A DNA stretch of 64,000 nucleotides from Hydractinia symbiolongicarpus (taxonomy: Eukaryota; Cnidaria; Hydrozoa; Anthoathecata; Hydractiniidae): the NCBI RefSeq assembly GCF_029227915.1, contig NC_079879.1, positions 30,134,501 to 30,198,500 of the forward strand. Direction: 5' to 3'. The notes below the pieces were generated by a model. That model was given only the letters and a program-made list of their open reading frames with translations, made no database searches and was not told the origin of the DNA. Of this stretch, positions 41,490-51,770 are shown piece after piece (positions within the stretch are counted from its first letter, which is position 1; every line of letters begins with the position of its first letter). A program made the translations under genes and the position numbers.

Positions 41490-44400
41490 CGTGGTGAAGG
41501 GTCTCTTTAAGAGACAAGAGAGGAGTTGAACATCCTCCACCATACCTTAGTTTAAAGGGCCGATTGTGGAAGTCCCATGAAATGCCACATGGTGATGGTG
41601 TCACTTTAAAAAACACCCAGTTCGGTCTGTGAACGGTTGGCGCTAGGAAGGGCATCCAGCTGTAAAACAATGCCAAAACTCTTTATTAATGGCCGTAAGA
41701 ATAGTTGATCAGACAAACTGCGTAAACGGGGCTGGAACTCTAAGGAGTGAAAGTGTCACGCACGGTAGGACAGGTGTGAGCATCGTCAGACCGTTACCCA
41801 GCTATCACATCACAAGGTAGATAACACTAGGTTGAGGATGGCTAGTGTAAATGTTGGTACTCTGAGAGGTAGAGCGGGTGAAGTAGTTGAAATGTTAGAA
41901 CGTAGATCTGTTGATATGTGTTGTGTTCAGGAAGTCAGATGGAGAGGAGCTTCAGTGAGATTTGTGGAAGGTAGGAGGGCAAGGTATAAGCTTTTTTGGA
42001 TTGGTAATAGTGATGGATATGGAGGAGTTGGCATATTTGTTGCAGAGAAGTGGGTAGAAAAAGTAATAGATGTTATGCGTGTTAATAGTCGTATTATAGT
42101 AATAAAGTTTTTGATAGGTAATAGGATTGTCACTTTTCTGTCAGTTTATGCTCCACGGTGTGGACTCAGTGAGGAGGATAAAGATAAGTTTTATGATGAG
42201 TTAATAGCAGTCACACCAAAGTTTGGAGACACTGAACTTGTCATGGTGGGCTGCGACTTTAATGGTCATGTTGGGAAGTCATCTGAAGGTTATAGAGGTG
42301 TGCATGGAGGCTATGGATTTGGGAGCAGAAATAAGGAAGGGGAGAGATTGCTTGAGTTTGGAATGGCAACGGACATGGTGGTTTGCAACACATCATTCAG
42401 TAAGAGACAGGTTAGGCTGATAACATATGAGTCAGGTGGTTGTAAGACACAGATAGATTACTTCCTGGTTAGAAAGTCAGACAAGAAAGTGGTGAAGGAC
42501 GTGAAAGTTATATCAGGGGAAGAGTGTGTTTCCCAGCATAGGTTGCTGGTTTGTGATATTATCTTGAAGAGTGTTAAAAAAGCCAAGGGAAAGTACAGGC
42601 CCCGTTGAAAAGTCTGGAAGCTGAAGGAAGAGATTGTAGCAAGACAATTTAGTGCAAAAGTTTAGCAGTTAGCCCACAATGGTCAATGTGATAGTGACAA
42701 TGTTGAAAGTACTTGGACTACTTCGAAGAATTGTCTTCTAGAAGCTTCTGATGATACCTGTGGGTGGACGAAAGGACCAGCTAGACATAGACAGACCTGG
42801 TGGTGGAATAATGAGGTTGACCAGTGTATAAAGGAAAAGAGGAAACTTTGGAAAGAGTGGAAGTCAGGTGGTAGTAAAAATATTTACTTAGAACCTAAGC
42901 GTCGCGCTCGTACAGCAGTGTATAAGGCAAAATCAGAAGCAGAGAGAAACAGATATGCAGATGTGTTAAGAAGGGAAGACCAGCGCAATGAGGTATTCAA
43001 GATAGCAAAGCAAACGAAGAAGACTAATCAAGATGTTGTAGGTGAGAAGTGTATACGTAATGATGAAGGTGTTTTGGCTAGCACAGAGGAGGAGAAAAGG
43101 GTAGCTTGGAAGAATCATTATCAGAGGTTGCTTAACACTGAGTTTGATTGGGACAAGGATAATTTGTCTGATGATGATGTTGTAGAAGGGCCAGCTATGC
43201 AGATCAAGACAGAATGGATAGTGGAGGCTATTAGGAAATTGAAGATTGGCAAGGCTGCAGGAGTATCAGGTATTGTTGCAGAGATGGTAAAAGCATCTGG
43301 ATATATGGGAATTGAGCTTATTACAAGTCTTGCTAACCAGATTATAAAGGATGGTGCTATTCCGAGTGAGTGGCAGTTGAGTGTAATAGTGAATTGTTTC
43401 AAGGGCAAGGGTGATGCATTAGAAAGGGGTAACTATAGAGGTTTGAAGTTGGTTGATCAAGTAATGAAAGTTATTGAAAGAGTGATTGATAAGTTACTTA
43501 GAGAAAGAATTGATGTAGATAAGATGCAATTTGGTTTTGTTCCAGGGCGTGGCACTACAGATGCAATATTTTTACTCAGACAGCTTCAGGAAAAGTATTT
43601 AGGAAAGAGAAAAAATCTCTATTTTGCCTTTGTAGATTTAGAGAAAGCTTTTGATAGAGTGCCACGTAAAGTTATTTGGTGGGCTATGAGAAAATTAGGT
43701 GTGGATGAGTGGCTAGTTACGATGGTACAGTCTATGTACAGCAATGCTAGAAGTCGTGTCAGGATTAACAATTCGCTTAGTGATGAACTTAGTGTAAATG
43801 TTGGTGTACATCAGGGTTCTGTACTTAGTCCTTTGTTGTTTATCCTAGTCTTAGAAGCGCTGTCGATGGAGTTCAGAACAGGTTGTCCATGGGAGTTATG
43901 GTATGCAGATGATTTGGTTCTCATAGCAGAGTCGATGGAAGAATTAGTTGAAAAGTTTGAGAAGTGGAAGAAAAGACTAGAAGAGAAAGGGCTAAAGGTA
44001 AACACAGCAAAGTCTAAAGTCATGATTAGTAGCATTGCAGCCAAGTGTGACCTTGTAGTTGGAAAGTGGCCTTGTGGAGTTTGCAGGAAAGGGGTTGGTA
44101 GTAACTCAATTTTTTGTCAGACTTGCTAGCATTGGGTACATAAGAAGTGCAGTAGTATTAGTGGAAGGTTATGAGCTGACATTCAGTTTGCATGCAAGCG
44201 TTGCAAAGGTGAGACTATAGAGAATGAAGTATTTCCAGCTTTAATGATGTACAACAGTGGCTCGTTAGAGATAGTTAAGAACTTCTGTTACTTAGGTGAT
44301 ATGTTGGGCAGTGAAGGGGGTGTTGGAAGAAGTGTTACTTGCAGGATAGGTTCTGCTTGGAAAAAGTTCAGAGAGTTACTTCCTTTGTTGACTAGCAGAG

Positions 44401-44900
44401 TCCTGTCAATTGAGGTAAAAGGTAGGCTGTATGAGGCCTGTGTAAGAAGTGTTATGTTGTACGGTAGTGAGACATGGGCAGTGAAGCAGGAAGATCTTGA
44501 TCGTTTAAAAAGGATTGATATGAGAATGGTTAGGTGGATGTATAACGCCAGTCTGAGAGACAGAAAGAGTTCAGATGAGCTAAGAAGCAGGCTAAGTCTC
44601 TGTAGAATTAAAGATGTTATCCAGATAAGAAGATTGAATTGGCTGGGGCACTTGGAAAGAATGAAGGAGGATAATTGGGTAAGAAAGTGTAGAGACTTGA
44701 TAGTTCCTGGGGCAAAACGCAGAGACAGACCAAGAAAGAACTTGGCAGGAGGTTATAAGGACAGACTTGATACAGAGGAAGTTGAGTTTAGATCTAACAC
44801 AGTCTAGATCAGATTGGAAGAGGGTCATTAATATACCCCGTCCAACCCATGCTAGCATGGAAAACGGACGTTAAGCCGAGAATGATGATGATGAATGATG
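41490..44900 (+). mobile_element. RTE-type non-LTR retrotransposon, nearly full length
   Basis: The 5' untranslated part includes the widespread GGAAGGGCATCCAGCTGTAA word (41653). The coding frame 41838-44807 is one continuous frame of 990 codons, broken only by TGA 42606, TAG 42663, TAG 44127 and TGA 44172. The 3' tail has CCAACCCATGCTAGCATGG and ends in GATGATGATGAATGATG at 44900, the usual short-repeat end of this family. The element lies between two decayed retroelement fragments. I did not find a target duplication. Confidence 0.9.
41838..44807 (+). pseudogene. endonuclease-reverse transcriptase polyprotein of the RTE-type LINE, four in-frame stops
   Basis: Residues 1-257 are an APE-type endonuclease (NVGTLRGRAGEVVEML, CCVQEVRW, GCDFNGHVG, then a C-terminal SEECVSQHRL-type stretch reading EECVSQHRLLVCDI). 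The reverse transcriptase follows, with VSGIVAEMVKA, the fingers FGFVPGRGTTDAIF, catalytic box YFAFVDLEKAFDRVPR, HQGSVLSPLLF and WYADDLVL. After it comes a Cys/His-rich PHD-like segment starting PCGVCRKGVGSNSIFCQTC and continuing past the stop with HWVHKKCS, then the family C-terminus (KNFCYLGDMLGSEGG, LYGSETWAV, LNWLGHLERM). No frameshift occurs in almost 3 kb, so the four nonsense changes are recent. Proteins like this are often annotated as craniofacial development protein 2-like. Confidence 0.9.
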
Positions 44901-45250
44901 TAACTATTCATGCGAGTTTCGCGTCCGCAGTAGATTACTTTCAGACGGTACTGTAGCTGTCACAGTGAAAAGAAAAAAATACTTGCATGCTAAAAAACTT
45001 GTTAAGTGATGCAGCAATTTTTTGGGTGTGTTGTTTCGAAAGTTATACAGAATATACTTGTGTTGTTTCAAACGTTAGAAAAATTATTTTAGTGAAAATT
45101 TTAGTGTTGTTTTAATGATTTTTGCGCAGTCCAGGATGTGCACAATATTTTTTGAAAATATAGTATAGTTGGTAATATTCAAGTTCAAGTCCATAAAGGG
45201 GAAGGGTGTTACGACAAACATATCCTGCCTTTTTTGTATGTATTGTTAAA
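44901..45250. other. intergenic, no feature seen
   Basis: AT-rich sequence between the LINE tail and the gypsy relic. A GGGGAAGGGTGTTACGAC stretch at 45199-45216 resembles the start of an LTR next to a polypurine tract but stands alone. Confidence 0.35.
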
Positions 45251-45258
45251 CAACAGTC

Positions 45259-46275
45259 TTGCAATATTATAATTTACATAGTGCACTTTGGATTTTACCC
45301 ATGCGATTAAGACCTAAAAACCGCAAAACCGCATATGTGGAGGTGTGGGAGTGCTATCCCCATGGGAACAAAACAATTAACTTTACAGTAGAATATGTGA
45401 AAGAAAATGATATGTTGGATGCAGATGTCTTCTCGAGAGCACCAATGCAACAACCACAGTCAGCAAAAAATAACATTAAACAATATATATCACACATGTT
45501 CATTCCATCATCATGGCAATGTCAGCCAGGAATCAAAAGATTAAAAAAATACAGCAGGAAAATGCTTAAGATGTTACACTGCAGCAACTCCTAAAACAAA
45601 TAAAAACAGAATAGCCCAGCACAAGATCAAGATGTCACCTAGAAGTACAACCTTGGGACAGTGGAGAGGAACTAACAGAAATTAACAGATTGATATTAGG
45701 TGTGACAGGGTAGTAATACCAGCAAAAATGCAAAAGGACATGCTCAATCGAATATATTCAGGAATCATGAAATGTCAGACATTCAAATGGTTCACACGCT
45801 GACATTGAAAGAATCTGAACCAATGGTGACAATTAGTACAACACATACACAGGGTTTAAACGATCAATGAACTCTAGCTACAGAAACATGAAGAAGACAG
45901 CAACTCAAATGCAACGATTCCATATGGCAACAACGATTCTGGTGAGGATTTGTTTATAAACAATATTTTTGATAAGAAAGTTCCATAGCAGACGAGTGAA
46001 GCCAAAAAGACCTATTGACTACCAAGACCTGTAAAGAAACAGCAACAACAACAAGAAAATAGTTTGTTATTTTATGTTGCATATTATAGGAACATGATTT
46101 TTTTCGTGAGGGTGTGGGATATATACTTTATTCATAGAACATCAGTGTATACACCAGAACTTCCTGAAAACAAGGGGGAGATGTTACCTGAAGCCTCTGT
46201 GTTATGAGAAGGACAGAATATCCACTGCTCTGGTTCAGGAACCCATTCTGAACGTAAACACAACAAAAAGCATTT
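45259..46275 (+). mobile_element. decayed Ty3/gypsy retrotransposon fragment
   Basis: Plus-strand reading 45280-45460 ends in NFTVEYVKENDMLDADVFSR followed by APMQQP, the end of the RNase H region in Ty3/gypsy pol (usual form: ...ADALSRAP). About 45700-45800, across stops, reads VVIPAKMQKDMLNRIYSG and KCQTFKWF, the zinc-binding start of integrase. At 46170-46188 a polypurine tract (AAGGGGGAGATG) is followed by TGTTACCTGAAGCC, the expected junction with a 3' LTR. Sequence after it (46216-46268) recurs at 39335-39392. Most of integrase is missing, so it is a relic. Confidence 0.7.
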
Positions 46276-49200
46276 CCCATAAAAGAGGCACGATAGATAG
46301 TTAAGCTACAGTATTCAAAATTTCGTAGTTAATAATTTTTGCTGATAAATTCAAATAGGCCACTAATTTTTCTGGCTTAGCTATACTATAGCTATAGCTA
46401 ATTTCCTGGTGGTAAGAAAAGTTCTGCCAGATCCTCCCTTTCGCTTCTTCTCTATATATTAATTATTATATTCTTCTAATTTAGCGAAACAAACCAGACT
46501 AAAATATTGACGAATACTACTTTAATACAAATACATAATAAACTTTGATGTAGTGAGCACGTTTATCCAAAGTTTTGGTTACCATTTTGCACTTTAAACA
46601 CCATGTGATCCTTTTTAATAAAACACGGAACAACAACAACGAAGTTCAAGCCCTAGATTGCCACAATCTAGAGGAGGGGGAGACTGATGTGTGCATATGT
46701 TACATGGCTAGCCTCACAGATATTGAGGCATATATCTTCTCTATTATTTTTTTAAGAGACGCCATGGCTTAGAGATTAAAAGTCCCAGAGTATTTAATGC
46801 TACTTTTTTTTATCAACGCAGACTTAGGGTCCAGCGCTCTACCGGCAAAGTCCCTGCAACATCCAACGGCCCCCACAGTGTGCATTCTCTCCAATTTTCC
46901 TTACATGGTTTGGGTTAACCCAGGGCTATGAAGAGGACAATTTATCCTACACTTTCAAACATCAAAGTTGCAATGAGGTTTTAGAATACATAAAATGCAC
47001 CATTTTCTAGATGATCTATAAACAGTCCATTTTGCAAAATTCTAGGTAGACAACGCTATAGCTATAAATAATTTATCTGTTTAATTCACTCTGAATACTC
47101 CTTTTGAAGTGATGCTCCAAGATGATCATCCACAATACTGTCTTCATGGCCATGCATGCCACCCAATACACCCACCAGTCTCATTCATCCATGCCATAAC
47201 AATTTTTTATCTAGCATTTAACTAGCTAGCTATACATATCCAGGTACTATATCGTGTTTTGTTTATTTTTGCTGCTAATAAAGCTTTTTCTCCTAAAATC
47301 AGCCCATGCAGCAATTGTGTAGGTCCCACCAGTAAAATTCATTTGCCCTCCCTTGTGTCATTAATTTTATTTTAGTGATTTATATGGTTACCCTCATTAA
47401 TTTTGTAAACAGAGTAAATGAAACTTTAGTATGTTATTGCCAGTGACCCTGCTTATAAAATTAATTCAGTCCAACCAGTAAAATTCATCACAGTTTACTT
47501 CCGATCCTTTTACAATTCTCAATAGGAACATTTTAACACAAGATACATTTATTTAAAAATAGTAATTTAAAACTGTGAACTTGTGTGTTGTTTCCAGTAG
47601 AGAGCGAAAAGGTAGTTCTAAAGAGTTTAAAGCTCCCTTAAAGTTCCCATGTAATCTTACAGAAATATCTAAATTATTTTGCCAAGACAGCAGCCTACAA
47701 AGACCTTTCGGTCATAAGTTGAACACTGACTCTTATCTCATCTGTCTTGAGCTATCTTAACCCTATGTTGACCTGAAGTGTATGGTGATGAGTTAAACGG
47801 ATTTTTCAGATTTTTTGCTTTTATTCTAAAATTTCAAGCTTACCTCACACTTAGAAAAACGTAATCGAAAATCAACTTAAAGTATTACAAAAATAATATT
47901 TTTTTATATACTTGCTTGATTTGTTTTGAGAATTTAAATAAATTCCTTTGTGGAAGGGCTTGTGCATCATTTACCAGATGGTTTCACTATCTTATTCGCT
48001 GCTCAGGATTTTATATCTACAAAGCAGTTTTATATATTTATATATATGCGCAGTTGTTTTTGTTTTGTTTTTTAATATTTGTAAGAGATATATACTGAAG
48101 ATAAGCTTATAGCAGGTGATGAATATAAGCAATAACTCTTTACTACTTTCCTCATGGAAAACTCTGCAAAAGTGTAGGAAACGTACAAGAATGCCCACAT
48201 AGACACAGCTTTTGTTGTTTACAATTTGAGTTGGCAAGTGTTTTTTTTTTCAAGGTTCGAATTAGAAAAGTAAGGTTGGTTAGCAAAAATTTCGGCACTC
48301 TGTAACGAAGTAAACCATCATCTAGATGTGGCCTGGGAACATCATAGATAAATTACTATTGGCTAGTTTATTACTACTTGTTTTTCGACATACTCGACTC
48401 GTTTTTCGACGAGAATTTGTATTTTTTTGTGACCTGCGAGCTTTACTTTCCTGCCTTATTTTTTTTTTGTTTGAGACAAGTGGGGGACGTTTAAACTCGT
48501 GAACCTCAAACCAAGAACTGACCGTAAAAAAGAAAAAAAATGTTGGATTGTTGAGAGACTAAACAACCCAAACTAATTCGAATACAAACAGTGAAAACAA
48601 AACTTTTCCAAGGTAATCACTGTTATTATCTTGTAAATGTTTAAAATGTAAGTGTTTTAAACACTTTTCATCACACTCATGCTGACAGTAGGAACACTTT
48701 TTTATAGAACAAAAATTATAAACAGGGCTGACTTTATGATATTTTTTGTTATAGCATCAGTATTTTGCATCATCCATATTTTGTATCCTGTGTCCCACGT
48801 CCCAAAATCAGGGTCTCTTATCCCAGTGTCAGAGTTCCACGCCCCAAGTCTCACGTCTAGAGTCCCACTTGTAGATTGCTTTGAAAATTTATAAAACAAT
48901 ACCCTAGAAGGCTAATACGGCTTCTTTACAGGGTAATCCCCTTTAATGTAATCAGATGTAAAAGTGGTCCTAAAAAGATAAAATAAAACATGCGCATAAA
49001 GCTTTTTTAATAACAATAGTTTTGGGCTTGATTATTTCAGGTAATTAACAAGCCATTAACCATCGTGCTAATACCTAATGAGATTTTATTTTCAATAAGT
49101 TTTACAAAAAAACTCACTGTTATGAGAAAAAAATTACTGTATTGTTTTATTGCAAAACTATTGTTAAACCACTTGCAACATAGCTCTGGCAAGATCATTA

Positions 49201-49752
49201 AAGTAATTACCTATGAAGTAACCATAACTTGTTCTAAAATAATGAAAACGCAAAATTCACTGTATTTTGTGTGAATAATCATAATAACTCATCCTGCTTA
49301 AAATCTCTATATTGAGTCCTAAAATAAGCAGAGAAAACCAATGAAGCTTAACTGTTGCTGCATTGTGAAATGAAAAATATATACAATCTCAATATTTTAC
49401 TAAAAAAGTTATAAAAACATTCTTGCTTTAAAATTGCTGAAATACTCAATGATTATATTTCCACATTCTACAAACCAGTTGTGATGTTTCTTATGAAACC
49501 TTCCATTAGTCATGTTTGTGCTTTCCTTAATACAATTCTCGTGATTTGTACACGATCTACGACAATTTTGCTTTTAACAATCCAGTTTCCAATGCTTTTT
49601 CAAGCGATCCACAAATTGTTTTTGTTTTGGTGATCCCGTTAAGACAGTCTTTAAATGCCTTACAGAGGTTTTTTTTTTTGTTTTTTGCAATCATGTTTTA
49701 ATTTTTTTCAAGTGATCTACTTTGCCTTCTTTATTTTGTTTTAATAGTTTTC
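46276..49752. other. 3.4-kb intergenic stretch, no gene supported
   Basis: I see only short open frames with no protein character. There are AT-rich runs, a few CTAGCTA-type stretches (46370-46400, 47218-47235), and a local GTCCCACGTCCCAAA/AGTCTCACGTCTAGAGTCCCA run at 48795-48868 that looks like a decayed tandem repeat. The acid phosphatase promoter may lie at its right end. Confidence 0.4.
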
Positions 49753-49995
49753 GACAAGTTACATTGGGTTTTTCAAGAAGTCTGTTTGGATTTAAATAAA
49801 TATTGATTTGTCACATTTAGCTTGGCTAACATTGATTAATAATAATTTTTCTTGTGTTTTTTAGCTTTAACCATGTTCCATCTTGCAAAAACCTTGTCTT
49901 TTGGGACACCAATTTTATCTATTGTTATTTATTGCAAGAACAGAAAGAATCTTTTTTCCACTCATGTTCAAGCAGCTGAAAATGAAATGTGCTTA
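49753..49995. repeat. 243-bp direct repeat, copy 1
   Basis: Identical, with no gaps as far as I can read, to 51528-51770 (constant offset 1,775). It contains the splice acceptor and most of the first coding exon of the acid phosphatase gene. The 1,532 bases between the copies are a tyrosine-recombinase element. Confidence 0.95.
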
Positions 49996-50016
49996 ATTGT
50001 CTTGGTTACTCAGTAA
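49873..50016 (+). pseudogene. duplicated, truncated first coding exon of the acid phosphatase
   Basis: The ATG at 49873 and the following 41 codons are identical to those of the intact gene at 51648. After the repeat ends (49995) the frame runs into the inserted element and stops at TAA 50014-50016. The RHGAR catalytic motif is not included. If this copy is transcribed, its acceptor could compete with the one at 51640. Confidence 0.85.
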
Positions 50017-51527
50017 AAACACACTTATTAATCGAGAATATTGTATTATGGCACATTTTGGTATACAACATCATCCGCATGGAACGCAATTTGTAAATTT
50101 GGGGAATGGATTGGGATGCCGGGTAAGAAAATAAATAAGTAAGGCAGGACAGATAACGCATGCTGCTAGTAATCATAACAAGGTAATCACACCAAAATGC
50201 TTGCCTAAGGCAAAGAGGGTAATTTCCTAAGAGTATGCACGTTTTGGTTGCCCCTCACAAGCTTATGTCCTCATGGATCATAATATTGTGAACGGTTTCC
50301 AAGGCATGACCCAGATCTCTTCATGCATGAATAACATACTCATATCCTCTATTCACGAGGTACATTTCACAACTAATAATACATTTACTTGTCACTTGTA
50401 ATTAATGATTAATTATTTAGTTTATTAATTATATACTTATTTAATAATTTATTCTCATGCATGAAGGATATTGTTTCTCTTCCACTTCAATCATGAAGGT
50501 ACACTGCACTTCACTATAAACCGATAATCACATATGGTGTCTTCTGCACCCAATAAACATGTGTTATCAATAATCATGAGCTAAAGGTGGAATGCACAAG
50601 CTGGTCCAGTATTGGCCCAGCGTGTGTTACCACATAATAATAATATCAGGATTCATAAAAGGGTGTGCCTCACCGTAATGATAATAAGTGATAATAATAT
50701 CAAGTAATAATAAGATACACAAGCCTCACACACGCATCTGTCCAAATGTTATATGGCTGACGTAGGAAGCCCGACATCCCCAAATTTCCCCAAATTAGTG
50801 TGGGTATTGGAGGAAAAAGTCAGTCATTAAGAGTACCGGCTTATATGCGTCAACAACATACATACATACAAAGGAGCCTAGATACACGTTAAAACTGTAC
50901 AATAGCCATAAAAAGCAAATAACAGTCTATGGCCAAAATAAACACAAAGTCATAATACTTGACATATATAAAATCCATATTACAACACGAATTGTGTATG
51001 TAACCACAGGACCTAGTCTAGTAATTATAATACAATAAATAACAAAGATCACTCTGTAAATTTAAATGGATCGAATGTCCCACAACTTAGGCACGTCATT
51101 GAGGTTGGCCATTTTAGAACACCACTGTGTTAACACTTTATTGGGAAGATGGATATATCGACGATAACAGTCGCTGGACCACCTGCCTAAGATCTTAATG
51201 GCAGAGTCTGGAATACCGCAAGATGCTGCGGCAGAGGCCCCACCAATCCTGAAGCTATGCGTATTGAGATCGGGCCCATTTACGCTAATTTTTACAAAGG
51301 CAGAAACTAACTTCCTAGTAACAAATTCGCCGTTGGAGAGAACAAACCAAGGACCCTGATGAGTACCTCTGTACACAAGAAATTGAGAGAAAGCTTTGAC
51401 AGGACACAAATCACCCTTAATCCTCCCAAACCTAATTTGAAATGTTTTCCTAAAGGGATCGGTTTTAGAACTTTTGATAGTCATATAAAGAGTATTGTTG
51501 CAAGGTGAGAAGCTAAACTCGGATGGG
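49996..51527 (-). mobile_element. 5'-truncated tyrosine-recombinase element flanked by the 243-bp direct repeats
   Basis: The minus strand carries the C-terminal part of a tyrosine recombinase (51062-51527) followed by about 1.07 kb of non-coding 3' sequence ending at 49996. That end is also the end of the related copy at 34703-35640, so it is a true element terminus. At the other end the recombinase is cut in mid-domain exactly at the direct repeat (51527/51528). AATAATATCA-type and ATGCATGA words are frequent inside. Confidence 0.75.
51062..51527 (-). pseudogene. tyrosine recombinase/integrase, N-terminally truncated
   Basis: The last 155 or so residues of a phage-integrase-fold recombinase as found in DIRS/Crypton-like elements of invertebrates. 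Visible are SKTDPFRKTFQIRFGRIKGD, LCPVKAFSQFL, the HxxR box in THSFRIGGASAA, LGRW and the tyrosine region DCYRRYIHLP. The first catalytic Arg, usually in an LRxSE motif just upstream, is lost at the junction with the direct repeat. The stop is at 51062. It cannot be active alone. Confidence 0.8.
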
Positions 51528-51770
51528 GACAAGTTACATTGGGTTTTTCAAGAAGTCTGTTTGGATTTAAATAAATATTGATTTGTCACATTTAGCTTGG
51601 CTAACATTGATTAATAATAATTTTTCTTGTGTTTTTTAGCTTTAACCATGTTCCATCTTGCAAAAACCTTGTCTTTTGGGACACCAATTTTATCTATTGT
51701 TATTTATTGCAAGAACAGAAAGAATCTTTTTTCCACTCATGTTCAAGCAGCTGAAAATGAAATGTGCTTA
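51528..51770. repeat. 243-bp direct repeat, copy 2 (in the intact gene)
   Basis: Second copy of 49753-49995. It continues into the intact first coding exon of the acid phosphatase gene, which shows that this copy is the original or the reconstituted target. Confidence 0.95.
51630..51639 (+). promoter_or_regulatory. splice acceptor eight bases before the phosphatase start codon
   Basis: TGTTTTTTAG followed by CTTTAACC and the ATG. This suggests that the mRNA leader comes from an upstream non-coding exon or a trans-spliced leader. The same acceptor is duplicated at 49855-49864. Confidence 0.55.

Noticed and set aside
41832-42608. Treating the LINE endonuclease as a separate short gene
   Set aside because: The same frame continues through single stop codons into the reverse transcriptase, so it is one broken polyprotein.
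46575-49274. Short plus-strand frames of 60-71 codons
   Set aside because: No domain, no splice pattern, AT-rich; expected by chance.
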